Shown: one piece after another, positions 8,682-16,859 of the stretch
Layout of the letters: each line of letters opens with the position of its first letter
Position numbering within the stretch: position 1 is the first letter of the stretch
Source: Phytoamicus setariae
Lineage (GTDB): Bacteria; Pseudomonadota; Alphaproteobacteria; Rhizobiales; Rhizobiaceae
Length of the DNA stretch: 64,000 nucleotides
NCBI RefSeq assembly: GCF_016722925.1
Contig: NZ_JAEQNC010000004.1
Coordinates: 124,001-188,000, forward strand
Direction of reading: 5' to 3'
The notes under the pieces: generated by a model
The model's input: the letters and a program-made list of their open reading frames with translations, nothing else
What the model was told of the DNA's origin: nothing
Database searches by the model: none
Made by a program: the position numbers and the translations under genes

Positions 8682-8729
8682 GAGGAGCGCTTCAGGCCTG
8701 GCAGCTTTTTCGGCCGCCGGGCGCTCCTC
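8682..8729 (-). promoter_or_regulatory. leuA leader hairpin (attenuator candidate)
   Basis: A perfect 9-base inverted repeat (arms 8682-8690 and 8721-8729; GAGGAGCGC / GCGCTCCTC in leader sense) begins inside the stop codon of the leader peptide. A weaker nested pair (GGCGGC / GCTGCC) lies in the loop. This is the position where ribosome stalling at Leu codons would change RNA folding. No U tract follows, so whether this arm is terminator or antiterminator is undecided. Confidence 0.55.
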
Positions 8730-8853
8730 AGCGAACCCGGCAACCGCGCGTAAGGCCGAGGAGAAGAAGCGATGCAATGGCGCGCGAACGGTCCAAAGGT
8801 GCCTTATGGCCCTTCGCCGAATTTTCGCAAATCTGTGCGCCTGCTCTGATCAT
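8728..8853 (-). CDS. leuL: leucine-rich leader peptide of leuA
   Basis: A short ORF between the BenE-type gene and leuA, not conserved with either. Read from the ATG at 8853 it has 41 codons; from a TTG at 8796 with AAGG five bases before it, 22 codons. Both end with the same segment ASLLLLGLTRGCRVR and a TGA at 8728. Four consecutive Leu codons (CTT CTT CTC CTC), then Gly and a fifth Leu, just upstream of a hairpin, are what a leucine attenuator requires. A promoter-like TTGCGC-17-TATAAA places the transcript start at or very near the ATG at 8853, so the mRNA could be leaderless. The gene name is by analogy with other leader peptides. Confidence 0.55.
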   Translation of the reverse strand: MIRAGAQICENSAKGHKAPLDRSRAIASLLLLGLTRGCRVR

Positions 8854-8860
8854 GAAACGG

Positions 8861-8889
8861 TTTATAGCTTCACGCCTTGAAGGGCGCAA
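8861..8889 (-). promoter_or_regulatory. predicted promoter of the leuA leader
   Basis: On the minus strand: TTGCGC (8889-8884), a 17-base spacer, TATAAA (8866-8861). Seven bases later comes the ATG of the longer leader ORF. It lies in the short gap after the BenE-type gene stop. Called by consensus only. Confidence 0.45.
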
Positions 8890-8914
8890 GGGCCCCTGCC
8901 CTGTTCTTTGGCGT

Positions 8915-10114
8915 TCATTTTGCTTTCGGCCTGCCCTTCATCCGCCGCGCGACGGCGGCAAGTCCCATCACGGCGCCGCCCGCCAGCAGTCCCCAGAAAG
9001 CGCCGGAGATGCCGCCGAAGGAGATACCGGAGGCGGTGACGATAAACGTGATCGCTGCCGCTTCACGGCTTTCGGCATCCTTGAAGGCCGCCATGGCCGA
9101 TCCGGAAAACGCCGCCACCAGCGCCAGGCCGGCAACTGCTTCGATCAGGATTTTCGGCGCCAGTGCCACGGCGGCAGTCACTGCCCCGGCGAGCAGCCCA
9201 AGGATAACATAGCCGATACCGCAGATCACCGCCGACCAGTATCGGCGCTTCGGGTCGGGATGCGCATCCTCGCCCGCGCACATGGCGGCCGTGATGGCGG
9301 CAAGATTGACGGCATGGCCGCCGAACGGCGCACTCAGCAGTGAAAAAATCCCGGTCGCTGTAAACAACGGGCCGGGCGGCGGCTCGTAGCCATTGACGCG
9401 CAGCACGGTGATCCCCGGAATGTTCTGCGAGGCCATGGTGATGATAAACAGCGGCAGCGCAATCGAGATCAGCGCCGCCCAGGTGAATGCCGGCAGCACG
9501 AAGATTGGTGACGGCATCAGGGAGTCGCCGACATGGGCCAACGCATCCGGTTCTATGTTGATGCCGAACACCAGAACCAGAACGAAGGCAATCAACGCTG
9601 TTGGCACAGCCAGCAGCCGGTTGACAGCGCCGCCCACGAAGAAGGCAATCACAATCGGCAGCCCCAGCCATGGATTGAACGCCACAGCCTTCACCGGCGC
9701 GAGACAAAGCGTGATCAGCACACCCGCCAGCATGGCATTGGCCAGTGGCGCCGGTATGGCTTGCACGACGCGATTGAGCGGGCGAAAGAGCCCGGCGGCA
9801 ACGATCAGCAATGACGAGACGAGAAAGGCGCCGACCGCCACAGCAAAGCCACCGTCGAGCGTACCCACGCTTGCCAGAAACGCCGCACCGGGTGTCGACC
9901 AAGCTATCGAAATCGGCATCCGCTTCCATACGCTCAGCACGATACCGCAGAGACCCATGGCGATCGACAGCGCCATCAGCCCGGAAGCTGCCTCGGCATC
10001 AGTCGCCCCGGTGGCCTTTATACCTTGCAGAACCACGGCGAATGACGAGGAGAAGCCAACGAATGCGGTCAGCAGCCCCATCAAAAAGCTTTGCGGCGAA
10101 AGATCCCTGAGCAT
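8915..10114 (-). CDS. BenE-family benzoate/proton symporter-like transporter
   Basis: About 399 residues, almost entirely hydrophobic, with eleven or twelve membrane helices. It has the BenE/YdcO hallmarks: LTAFVGFSSSFAVVLQG in the first helix, SIAWSTPGAAFLAS, FTWAALISIALPLFIITMAS, ASQNIPGITVLRVNGY and APFGGHAVNLAAITAAMCAG. Family members import benzoate or other organic anions with protons. No aromatic degradation genes are in the window, so benzoate as the substrate is not supported by context. I prefer the ATG at 10114 over an upstream TTG at 10120. It is followed on the same strand by the leuA leader promoter. Confidence 0.9.
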   Translation of the reverse strand: MLRDLSPQSFLMGLLTAFVGFSSSFAVVLQGIKATGATDAEAASGLMALSIAMGLCGIVLSVWKRMPISIAWSTPGAAFLASVGTLDGGFAVAVGAFLVSSLLIVAAGLFRPLNRVVQAIPAPLANAMLAGVLITLCLAPVKAVAFNPWLGLPIVIAFFVGGAVNRLLAVPTALIAFVLVLVFGINIEPDALAHVGDSLMPSPIFVLPAFTWAALISIALPLFIITMASQNIPGITVLRVNGYEPPPGPLFTATGIFSLLSAPFGGHAVNLAAITAAMCAGEDAHPDPKRRYWSAVICGIGYVILGLLAGAVTAAVALAPKILIEAVAGLALVAAFSGSAMAAFKDAESREAAAITFIVTASGISFGGISGAFWGLLAGGAVMGLAAVARRMKGRPKAK

Positions 10115-10150
10115 CGGCAAACCGTCCGGAACATATGGCTGGAGGTGATT

Positions 10151-10178
10151 TGAAAACGGCCGCTCCAGGGAGCGGCCG
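10151..10178 (-). terminator. intrinsic terminator after the alpha/beta hydrolase gene
   Basis: In minus-strand sense a GC-rich 10-base inverted repeat (CGGCCGCTCC / GGAGCGGCCG, arms 10157-10166 and 10169-10178) is followed by TTTTCA. It lies 22 bases after the hydrolase stop. Confidence 0.75.
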
Positions 10179-10200
10179 CGATAGGAAATTTATGTCAATA

Positions 10201-11103
10201 TCAAAGGGTGCTGGCAAACCACTCCGCGGTTTTGGCGATCACGCCATCAGCCATTCGCTGGTCCGATCCCAGGACGCCATAGATATGATCTCCCTCGGGC
10301 ACGATCATGACTTCCTTGTTTTGGCCCTTTGCCAACCCTTCAAACCGATCCGGATAGGCGGCCGAGAAATCCTTGGCGCCGGCGATTGCCAGATAGGCGC
10401 CGGAATAGCTGGCGATTGCATCGTCAAGCTTGTACTTGCCGAGGCTCTCAAAGAAAGCCTGCTTGAGCGCGATGGTCCGCCAACCAAGATCGAGCCCGAC
10501 GACGCCGTCGTCCTTGGCGCGATCGAATGCCTTCTGGCCGAGCGAGCTGACGAAATCGGTCTGGAAGTCGCCCACCGACGACCACGTCACCAGCGATTTC
10601 ACATCCCCCTGCGAGCCTGACGCCAGCAGTGTCGCAATGCCGCCACCCAGGCTGAAACCAAGCACTCCAACGCGGGTCGGGTCTACACCTTCGGTTTTCC
10701 TCAGCGCGGCAAATGCGACCTTTGCGGCATCCAGTTGCTGGTCCACGGTCGTGTCTCCGGCATCGCCCCCGCTCTTGCCGAAGCCGGGAAAGTCGATGCG
10801 GATCGACGCGATGCCCTTGTCGGCGAGCGCGCGCGCGGCGCGCGCATACATGCCGCCGACTTCATCCTTGGAACTGCCGAAGCCGTGCAGCATCAGCACA
10901 GCAGGAACAGGCCCGGAATGGCTGGGCATATTCAGGGTCGCGGAGATGCCGCCGTCGAGGGTCAACGCGCTTTCATCGGCGAGCGCAACCATCGGGGAGA
11001 CGATGGCCGCGAAGGCCGCGACAGCGAGGGAGCAGGCTTTCCGGCTAAGTCTCGGCACGCGGAAAATCGGCCACCCGGCCACCGGCATCATGATTTCCAA
11101 CAT
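10201..11103 (-). CDS. exported alpha/beta hydrolase (dienelactone hydrolase-like)
   Basis: About 300 residues. Residues 20-42 form a signal peptide or anchor (RKACSLAVAAFAAIVSPMVA, then LADES). The hydrolase fold shows the oxyanion strand PAVLMLHGFGSS, DFPGFGKSGG, the nucleophile elbow GFSLGG with Ser near 151, and a C-terminal GDHIYG that offers the catalytic His. Length and motifs match the dienelactone hydrolase/BAAT-like esterase group. It is likely a periplasmic esterase or peptidase; the substrate is unknown. It stands alone, with a terminator behind it. Confidence 0.85.
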   Translation of the reverse strand: MLEIMMPVAGWPIFRVPRLSRKACSLAVAAFAAIVSPMVALADESALTLDGGISATLNMPSHSGPVPAVLMLHGFGSSKDEVGGMYARAARALADKGIASIRIDFPGFGKSGGDAGDTTVDQQLDAAKVAFAALRKTEGVDPTRVGVLGFSLGGGIATLLASGSQGDVKSLVTWSSVGDFQTDFVSSLGQKAFDRAKDDGVVGLDLGWRTIALKQAFFESLGKYKLDDAIASYSGAYLAIAGAKDFSAAYPDRFEGLAKGQNKEVMIVPEGDHIYGVLGSDQRMADGVIAKTAEWFASTL

Positions 11104-11310
11104 ACGCGTCTCCTGTCTGTGTCATCCAGGCGCACGATCCCTCAAATCACAACCAGATCAGCGAAAGGATCATGCGCAAATTCAATAGCTGCAGGGACCC
11201 TTTGCGCGTCGATGTCGACGCACAGCAACCCACCGGCGGCGGAGACTAGGAGGAATTTGCAGCCGTTACAAGGCAGTAGCGGCGTGAGAATTGACGTGAT
11301 CACAAATGAA

Positions 11311-11339
11311 ATACCCCCGGAGCCGGGCTCCAGGGGTAT
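11311..11339 (-). terminator. intrinsic terminator of clpP
   Basis: Two nested stems (ATACCCC / GGGGTAT outside; GGAGCC / GGCTCC inside) lie 28 bases after the clpP stop. On the minus strand the hairpin is followed by TTCATTT. The rest of the 263-base gap to the hydrolase gene holds no gene I can support. Confidence 0.75.
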
Positions 11340-11366
11340 CTTGCAATTTCCGAACTCAAGCCGGCC

Positions 11367-11954
11367 TTAGATGTCGGCCTGCGACGAGATGATGCGCGAC
11401 ACGAGGCCGTAGTCCTTGGCCTCCTCGGCAGAGAGCCAGTAATCGCGATCGGTGTCCTTGGCGATCTTTTCGACCGACTGGCCTGTGGCCGCGGCGAAGA
11501 TCCTGTTCAGGCGGTCGTTCATGCGAATGATCTCGCGCGCCTGGATCTCGATATCGGACGCCATGCCGCGCGTGCCACCGGAGGGTTGGTGCAGCAGGAA
11601 GCGCGTGTTCGGCAGGCAAAGGCGCTGTTCCTTCGGAACGCTGACGAAAATCAGCGCGCCAGCGGACGCCACCCAGCCCGTACCGATGATATGAACCTTC
11701 GGCTTGATGAACTTGATCATGTCATGGATGGAATCACCCGATTCCACATGACCGCCCGGAGAGTTCACGAAGAGGCGAATGTCATCGTCGGACGCTGCCG
11801 CAAGGGCCACGAGCTGCGCGCAAACCTTGTGCGCCAGTTCCTGCGTGATGCCGCCATAGATGAAAATGGAACGCGACTTGAAGAGATTGGACTCGATGTC
11901 CTTACCCATCGGCGCCTCGGTCTTCTTTTCCTTGTCGTCGTCTTCGTCGTTCAT
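11367..11954 (-). CDS. clpP: ATP-dependent Clp protease proteolytic subunit (variant form)
   Basis: A 195-residue serine protease subunit. It forms the tetradecameric proteolytic chamber working with ClpA/ClpX-type ATPases. The triad is present: Ser near 97 in [11 protein letters not shown], His near 122 in FLLHQPSGG, Asp near 171 in DTDRDYWLS. The N-terminus is unusual: an acidic and lysine-rich stretch ([19 protein letters not shown]) without the usual processed propeptide. The active-site motif reads ASAG rather than the common ASMG. No clpX is adjacent, so this is probably an additional ClpP paralogue rather than the main clpP-clpX copy; such paralogues are common in rhizobia. Confidence 0.9.
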   Translation of the reverse strand: MNDEDDDKEKKTEAPMGKDIESNLFKSRSIFIYGGITQELAHKVCAQLVALAAASDDDIRLFVNSPGGHVESGDSIHDMIKFIKPKVHIIGTGWVASAGALIFVSVPKEQRLCLPNTRFLLHQPSGGTRGMASDIEIQAREIIRMNDRLNRIFAAATGQSVEKIAKDTDRDYWLSAEEAKDYGLVSRIISSQADI

Positions 11955-12246
11955 CCAATTCTCCAGATTTCGAACCTATTGGCCTTGAGATAGGCCGACT
12001 CACATTGAAAAACAATGCAACAAAACGCGAATAAGCGAAACGGGTGAATTCCCGGTAAAGCGTTACCGGCTCGATGCTCGGGCGCCAGCTGATCTGCACA
12101 ACAATACGGCATTATGTGCGCCAGTCTAAAATATCAGCAGAAAACTGACCGCTCCCGCAAGGCTCATATGGACAGCCGGCAATCGGCAGCGTTAGAAATG
12201 GTCGGCAATCGGTTCGCCGGCCATAGATGACATCCAGGGGCATTTG

Positions 12247-12816
12247 ATGTTCAAACGTATTTTGATTTCGCTCGGCATATTCCCAGCCACTGCTGTTTCC
12301 GCATTTGCGCACCTGGATCCCACCGAGCACGGCTCGTTGCTGGCAGGCCTCACTCATCCGCTATCGGGCGCGGACCATTTGCTTGCCATGGTCGCAGTCG
12401 GCCTGTGGGCGGCACAAGTCGGTGGAAAGGCACGGTGGGTCATCCCCTCAGCATTCGTATCCGTCATGGCCGTCGGCTTCGCCCTCGCACTCGCCGGAGC
12501 GCTCCTGCCCTTCGTTGAACCGGCGATCCTCGCTTCCGTCGTCGGGCTTGGCCTGCTCGTCGCCCTCGCCGTACGCCTTCCATTGGCTTCTAGTGCCACC
12601 ATTGTGGGCGCCTTCGCCCTTTTCCACGGCTACGCCCATGGCGGCGAACTCGGGACCGCTGCGGCCGCCAGATTTGGCACGGGTTTCGTGATCGCTACCG
12701 GAATCCTGCATGCAGTGGGCATAGGGCTCGGAGCTCTGGCGGGCCGTCATCAGATCATCGGCCGCACGCTTGGCGCACTGACCGTCATGGGCGGCGCCTA
12801 TCTGATCTTTGCTTGA
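12247..12816 (+). CDS. HupE/UreJ-family metal permease
   Basis: A 189-residue membrane protein with a signal-like first helix and about six further helices. The family motif HPLSGADHLLAM (His, Asp, His for nickel or cobalt) lies in the second quarter, and FALFHGYAHGGEL and GILHAVGIGLG add further His. HupE/UreJ proteins move nickel or cobalt for hydrogenase, urease or B12 use. No hydrogenase, urease or cobalamin genes are nearby, so the metal cannot be told. I start at the ATG at 12247 rather than the TTG before it. The 290 bases upstream contain a TGGTCGGC/GCCGGCCA hairpin but no riboswitch motif I recognise. Confidence 0.88.
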   Translation: MFKRILISLGIFPATAVSAFAHLDPTEHGSLLAGLTHPLSGADHLLAMVAVGLWAAQVGGKARWVIPSAFVSVMAVGFALALAGALLPFVEPAILASVVGLGLLVALAVRLPLASSATIVGAFALFHGYAHGGELGTAAAARFGTGFVIATGILHAVGIGLGALAGRHQIIGRTLGALTVMGGAYLIFA

Positions 12817-12863
12817 TCAAGCAAAAGCCGGCCGGCATTGCGCCGACCGCTCACGTTGTCGCG

Positions 12864-13331
12864 TCATCCCCGCCCGCGATAGGGCGGAACTCCCTGATCG
12901 GGAAGCCACAAGCCTTCCGGGGCAGCACCGGTCTGCCAGAACACATCGATCGGCATGCCCCCGCGCGGATACCAATAGGCGCCGATGCGCAACCACTTCG
13001 GCTGCAGCAGTTCGACGATCCGCTTGGCGATATCGAGTGAGCAATCCTCGTGGAAAGCGCCGTGATTGCGGAAGGAATGGAAGTAGAGTTTCAGCGACTT
13101 GGACTCCACCAGCCACGCATCCGGCACATAATCGATGACGATGTGGGCGAAATCGGGCTGGCCGGTCATCGGGCAGACGGAGGTGAATTCCGGCATGACG
13201 AAACGCACGACATAATCCGTGCCCTGGTGGCTTGCGGGCACCCTTTCGAGGATCGCCTCTTCGGGGCTGGAAAACGCCTTGGTTTCGGAGCCAAGCTGGG
13301 TGAGATTGGAAACGTCAGTCTTGGGCATCAT
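12864..13331 (-). CDS. queF: NADPH-dependent 7-cyano-7-deazaguanine reductase
   Basis: A 155-residue unimodular (short) QueF. It reduces preQ0 to preQ1 in queuosine synthesis for tRNA. Key residues are visible: the nucleophile Cys near 53 in [12 protein letters not shown] with the following Asp, and the QueF motif [16 protein letters not shown] ending in AFHED. It lies 23 bases after the stop of the CDF transporter gene on the same strand, so the two are probably co-transcribed. No other queuosine genes are in the window. Confidence 0.96.
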   Translation of the reverse strand: MMPKTDVSNLTQLGSETKAFSSPEEAILERVPASHQGTDYVVRFVMPEFTSVCPMTGQPDFAHIVIDYVPDAWLVESKSLKLYFHSFRNHGAFHEDCSLDIAKRIVELLQPKWLRIGAYWYPRGGMPIDVFWQTGAAPEGLWLPDQGVPPYRGRG

Positions 13332-13354
13332 GCCACTACCTCTGAAAGATTGGA

Positions 13355-14257
13355 CTACTGCATCTTGACGCGTATGCCGTGGGCTTTCTCGCCTTCAGGC
13401 TCGACATGGATGACGCATTGCGCGCCCGGATGCACCTCATGAATGGCTTCTTCAAGGCGATCGCAGATGTCATGCGCCTCGAGCACCGTCATCCCGGCCG
13501 GCACGACCATGTCGAAGACGACGAAGCTGACCTGCCCCGCACGGCGGGTGCGGAAATGATGAACATTCAATGCGCCATAGCCATGGCTGGCGATCGCCGA
13601 TTTGATCGCTTCCTCATCGACCTCATCGACGGCCTGGTCCATCAGCCCACCGATCGAATGCGAGATGACCTTCCAGCCCTGATAGAGGATGTTGAGGGCG
13701 ACGACCATTGCCATCAGCGGATCGAGAATCGCATAACCGGTGGCGAGCGCCAGCACGAGACCAACCAGCACCCCCGCCGATGTGACGACATCGGACCAGA
13801 TATGCTGGCCGTCAGCGGTGAGCGCCGGAGAACGGTGTTTTCTGCCTGTTCGAATCAGCACACCGGCCCAGATCGCGTTGATGACCCCGGCCGCCGCATT
13901 GATTGCCAGACCCAGAACCGGCGCTTCAGGCAGGACAGGATGCCACAGGACCTTCGCCGCTTCTGACACGATCATCAGCGCGGCGACAACGATCAGCACA
14001 CCTTCGATAACCGCCGAAATGTATTCCGCCTTGTAGTGGCCGAAGGGGTGATCATGATCGGCCGGCTTGGCCGCGTAGCCGACGACCATCCAGGCGACGA
14101 TGGCGGCGATGACGTTCACAGTCGATTCCAACCCGTCGGAAAGCAGCGCTACTGACCCCGTCACATACCAGGCCACGAGCTTGAGCCCCATGACGGCAAA
14201 AGCCAGCGGAATGCCCCAGAAGGCAATGCGCCTGACCGTCGTGTTTGCCTGAACCAT
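13355..14257 (-). CDS. cation diffusion facilitator (Zn/Fe/Mn efflux)
   Basis: About 300 residues from an ATG with GAAGGGG eight bases before it; upstream starts would add up to 18 residues. Six helices with the CDF metal site in helix II ([11 protein letters not shown]) and in helix V ([10 protein letters not shown], giving HIWSD), plus the cytoplasmic C-terminal domain with HHFRTRRAG and [23 protein letters not shown] marks the Fe/Zn exporter type. It exports divalent cations in exchange for protons. Co-transcribed with queF, probably by chance rather than function. Confidence 0.93.
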   Translation of the reverse strand: MVQANTTVRRIAFWGIPLAFAVMGLKLVAWYVTGSVALLSDGLESTVNVIAAIVAWMVVGYAAKPADHDHPFGHYKAEYISAVIEGVLIVVAALMIVSEAAKVLWHPVLPEAPVLGLAINAAAGVINAIWAGVLIRTGRKHRSPALTADGQHIWSDVVTSAGVLVGLVLALATGYAILDPLMAMVVALNILYQGWKVISHSIGGLMDQAVDEVDEEAIKSAIASHGYGALNVHHFRTRRAGQVSFVVFDMVVPAGMTVLEAHDICDRLEEAIHEVHPGAQCVIHVEPEGEKAHGIRVKMQ

Positions 14258-14315
14258 TGTCGTCGCCCCTTCACGCAAATGCGAATGAATAGCAAAACCC
14301 TGCATTTTCAACGCG

Positions 14316-14349
14316 AAACCGCGCGAACGGAGGGCCGTTCGCGCGGTTT
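14316..14349. terminator. strong hairpin terminator behind trpE(G)
   Basis: A perfect 15-base stem (AAACCGCGCGAACGG and its complement, arms 14316-14330 and 14335-14349) with a 4-base loop. It has T runs on both strands and lies 66 bases after the trpE(G) stop and just before the CDF gene, so it ends trpE(G) transcription. Confidence 0.85.
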
Positions 14350-14414
14350 TTGATGAGGTTGCTATCGGCTAATTTAGACCGAAGGTCAATATGCCAATTG
14401 TCTCATTACACAGT

Positions 14415-16604
14415 CTATGCCGCCTTCACCTTCGCCCGCTTGGCAAGATGCGCCACGACGTTCTCGATCATCCGCATGCCGGCGTCCGAGCCGAGCGTCA
14501 TGATCGATTCCGGGTGGAACTGCACCGCTGCCACCGGCTCCGTAGTGTGCTCGATACCCATGATCGTGCCGTCTTCGGCTTCGGCGGTGATCATGAACTC
14601 GCGCGCCAGAGTGGCGGGGTCGGCAAAGATCGAGTGGTAACGGCCGACAGTGACTTCCTTGCCCAGCCCGGAGAAGACGATGCCCGGCTCGAGCACCCGG
14701 ATGCGCGAGGGCTTGCCGTGCATGGGAACGGCGAGATGCCGGAGTTCTCCGCCGTAGGCTTCGGCAATCGCCTGCAGGCCCAGGCAAACCCCGAAGATCG
14801 GCAGGTTGCGCGCCCGCGCCTTCTTGATCGTCGCCTTGCAATCGAAATCGGACGGCGAGCCGGGTCCCGGCGACAACACGACGAGATCCGGCTTCATCTG
14901 GTCGAACACCTCTTCCGCCACCGGGCTTCGTACCGTGGTGACGGTTGCACCCGTCTGGCGGAAATAGTTGGCCAGCGTATGTACGAAAGAGTCTTCGTGG
15001 TCGACGAGCAGGATGTTGACCCCCTGCCCGACCTTGGCGACATCACGTTTGGTCATGGAAGCATTCCCAGATCTGGCATCGCGGATCGCGGCGATCATCG
15101 CCGATGCCTTAAGTTCGGTTTCGGCCTCTTCGTCCTCGGGGATCGAATCGTAGAGCAGGGTCGCCCCTGCCCGCACTTCCGCGATCCCGTCCTTGATGCG
15201 GATGGTGCGCAGCGTAAGACCGGTGTTCATGTCGCCATTGAAGCCGACCCAGCCGATCGCGCCGCCATACCAGACGCGCGGGCTGCGTTCGTTGGCCTCG
15301 ACGAAGCGCATTGCCCAGAGTTTTGGCGCGCCGGTGACGGTGACGGCCCAGGCATGGCTCAAAAAGCCGTCGAAAGCGTCCATGTCGTCGCGCAGGCGGC
15401 CTTCGATGTGATCGACCGTGTGGATCAGGCGCGAATACATCTCGATCTGGCGACGGCCGATGACCTTGACCGAGCCCGGCTCGCACACACGGCTTTTGTC
15501 GTTGCGGTCGACGTCCGAGCACATGGTCAGCTCGGACTCGTCCTTCTTGGAATTCAGGAGCTTGAGGATTTGCTCGCTATCGGAGATCGCGTCGTCACCG
15601 CGCTTGATGGTACCGGAAATCGGGCAGGTCTCGATGCGGCGGCCCGACACCCGCACGAACATTTCCGGCGAGGCTCCCACCAGAAATTCCTGGTTGCCGA
15701 GATTGATGAAGAACGAATAGGGCGACGGATTGACTGCCTTCAGACGCCGCGAGATCGCCGACGGCTTGGAATCGCAGCGCTCCATGAACTTCTGGCCGGG
15801 AACCACTTCGAACAAATCGCCGCGGCGAAAACTTTCCTTGGCCCTGGTAACCAGTTGCGCATATTCGCCGGGATGATGATCGCCACGTGGCGGAATGGTG
15901 TCGGTCGACTTGAAGGGTTCGGCAGGAATATCGCCAGCCTTGCCGAGCGTCGTCCTGCCATCCCGAGCAAACTCATAGCGGTCGATCCATGCCTTGGCGG
16001 AATAGTTGTCGACCACGAGGATCTCGTCGGGCAGGAACAGCACCATGTCGCGCTGGTCTTCCGGGCGCTTGAGCTTGAGCTCGATGGCGTCGAACTGGAA
16101 GGCAAGGTCGTAGCCGAAAGCGCCATAAAGGCCGATCTGCGCATCCTCGGGCGAATGAAACAGCGCCGTGATCGCCCGGAGCACCGTAAACACAGTCGGG
16201 ATCTTCGAGCGTTCTTCCTCGGTGAACACCCGGCTGGGCTCGCTGACCCTCAGATCCAGACGACGGACCGTCCGGCCGCCGAGCGTGATATCGGCCACCG
16301 ACTGCAGATGCTCGGTGATGATTTCGAGCAGCACTTCGCCGCGCTCGTTATAGGCTTCGATCCACATGTCGCGGCCGAAGGAGGAGATGCCGACCGGCGG
16401 ATCGCAGACCGCCACGTCCCAGCGTGTATAGCGGCCGGGATACTCGTAGTTGGACGACAGCACCGCGCCACGGCGCTCGTCGAGCTTTTCGATGTAGCTG
16501 TCGATGGCGTCGGCATAGCTCGTCTCGCGCCGCGAGCGGGTGATCGTGATCCCGCCCTTGGTCACATATTGTTCGGACCCATCGTCCAGCACGCGCGTTC
16601 CCAT
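14415..16604 (-). CDS. trpE(G): fused anthranilate synthase TrpE(G)
   Basis: A 729-residue fusion of both anthranilate synthase subunits, the usual arrangement in rhizobia. It makes anthranilate from chorismate and glutamine, the first step of tryptophan synthesis. The N-terminal 520 residues are TrpE ([48 protein letters not shown] and [12 protein letters not shown]). From about residue 530 the glutamine amidotransferase begins ([19 protein letters not shown]), with the nucleophile Cys in [11 protein letters not shown] and the His-Glu of VQFHPESIM. Expression is controlled by the Trp-rich leader and attenuator upstream (16648-16762). A 1396-codon open frame on the other strand is a shadow. 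Confidence 0.97.
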   Translation of the reverse strand: MGTRVLDDGSEQYVTKGGITITRSRRETSYADAIDSYIEKLDERRGAVLSSNYEYPGRYTRWDVAVCDPPVGISSFGRDMWIEAYNERGEVLLEIITEHLQSVADITLGGRTVRRLDLRVSEPSRVFTEEERSKIPTVFTVLRAITALFHSPEDAQIGLYGAFGYDLAFQFDAIELKLKRPEDQRDMVLFLPDEILVVDNYSAKAWIDRYEFARDGRTTLGKAGDIPAEPFKSTDTIPPRGDHHPGEYAQLVTRAKESFRRGDLFEVVPGQKFMERCDSKPSAISRRLKAVNPSPYSFFINLGNQEFLVGASPEMFVRVSGRRIETCPISGTIKRGDDAISDSEQILKLLNSKKDESELTMCSDVDRNDKSRVCEPGSVKVIGRRQIEMYSRLIHTVDHIEGRLRDDMDAFDGFLSHAWAVTVTGAPKLWAMRFVEANERSPRVWYGGAIGWVGFNGDMNTGLTLRTIRIKDGIAEVRAGATLLYDSIPEDEEAETELKASAMIAAIRDARSGNASMTKRDVAKVGQGVNILLVDHEDSFVHTLANYFRQTGATVTTVRSPVAEEVFDQMKPDLVVLSPGPGSPSDFDCKATIKKARARNLPIFGVCLGLQAIAEAYGGELRHLAVPMHGKPSRIRVLEPGIVFSGLGKEVTVGRYHSIFADPATLAREFMITAEAEDGTIMGIEHTTEPVAAVQFHPESIMTLGSDAGMRMIENVVAHLAKRAKVKAA

Positions 16605-16647
16605 TCCTCTACTCCCGTGTTGGCCCGAACCTCGCGCGGCCAGATAC

Positions 16648-16675
16648 GAAAAAAGCCGCCTCAGATCGGGCGGCT
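16648..16675 (-). terminator. trp attenuator terminator
   Basis: A 7-base GC stem (AGCCGCC / GGCGGCT, arms 16654-16660 and 16669-16675) followed on the minus strand by six T. It lies 43 bases after the leader peptide stop and about 45 bases before trpE(G). Ribosome stalling on the three Trp codons would favour an alternative fold and let transcription go on. Confidence 0.85.
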
Positions 16676-16717
16676 TCCTGGTCGTGTCTTTTCACATGAC
16701 TGGTCGAGGCCGCGTTT

Positions 16718-16762
16718 TCAGCGAGCCCACCACCATGCACCAATGTTCAAAGACGTGTTCAT
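16718..16762 (-). CDS. trpL: trp leader peptide with three consecutive Trp codons
   Basis: A 14-codon ORF reading MNTSLNIGAWWWAR with TGA at 16718. Three Trp codons in a row before a terminator hairpin identify a tryptophan attenuator. The peptide has the same length and the same WWWAR end as the known rhizobial peTrpL. There is no ribosome binding site before its ATG. Instead, a promoter-like -10 element ends eight bases before the ATG, so the mRNA probably begins with AUG. Confidence 0.88.
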   Translation of the reverse strand: MNTSLNIGAWWWAR

Positions 16763-16770
16763 GGACACTA

Positions 16771-16798
16771 CAAATACCGTAGTTTTCGCCGTTGACAA
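16771..16798 (-). promoter_or_regulatory. predicted trp promoter
   Basis: On the minus strand TTGTCA (16798-16793), 16 bases, TATTTG (16776-16771). The expected start point falls on the A of the trpL ATG. Consensus-based call supported by position. Confidence 0.6.
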
Positions 16799-16859
16799 GG
16801 GGGCCGACGCATCGGCACCCCGAGATTCAGCAAGGCGTGTTGTACACGACACAGCATCA

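Larger units (their letters stand above)
16648..16762 (-). ncRNA. trp leader RNA (rnTrpL-type small RNA)
   Basis: If transcription starts at the leader ATG and stops at the attenuator, a small RNA of about 115 bases is released. In Sinorhizobium meliloti the equivalent RNA, rnTrpL, acts in trans on other mRNAs, and its encoded peptide also has a regulatory role. Here the same layout is visible, but trans activity is an extrapolation. Confidence 0.6.

Noticed and set aside
11172-11249. A 25-codon plus-strand ORF with AAGGA before its ATG in the gap upstream of clpP's 3' end
   Set aside because: No downstream gene on that strand for nearly 1 kb, and no codon run or hairpin that would make it a leader peptide. 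Kept only as a possibility.
11955-12246. Possible cobalamin or nickel riboswitch before the HupE-like gene
   Set aside because: No B12-box or other known aptamer motif was found; only a short hairpin is visible.
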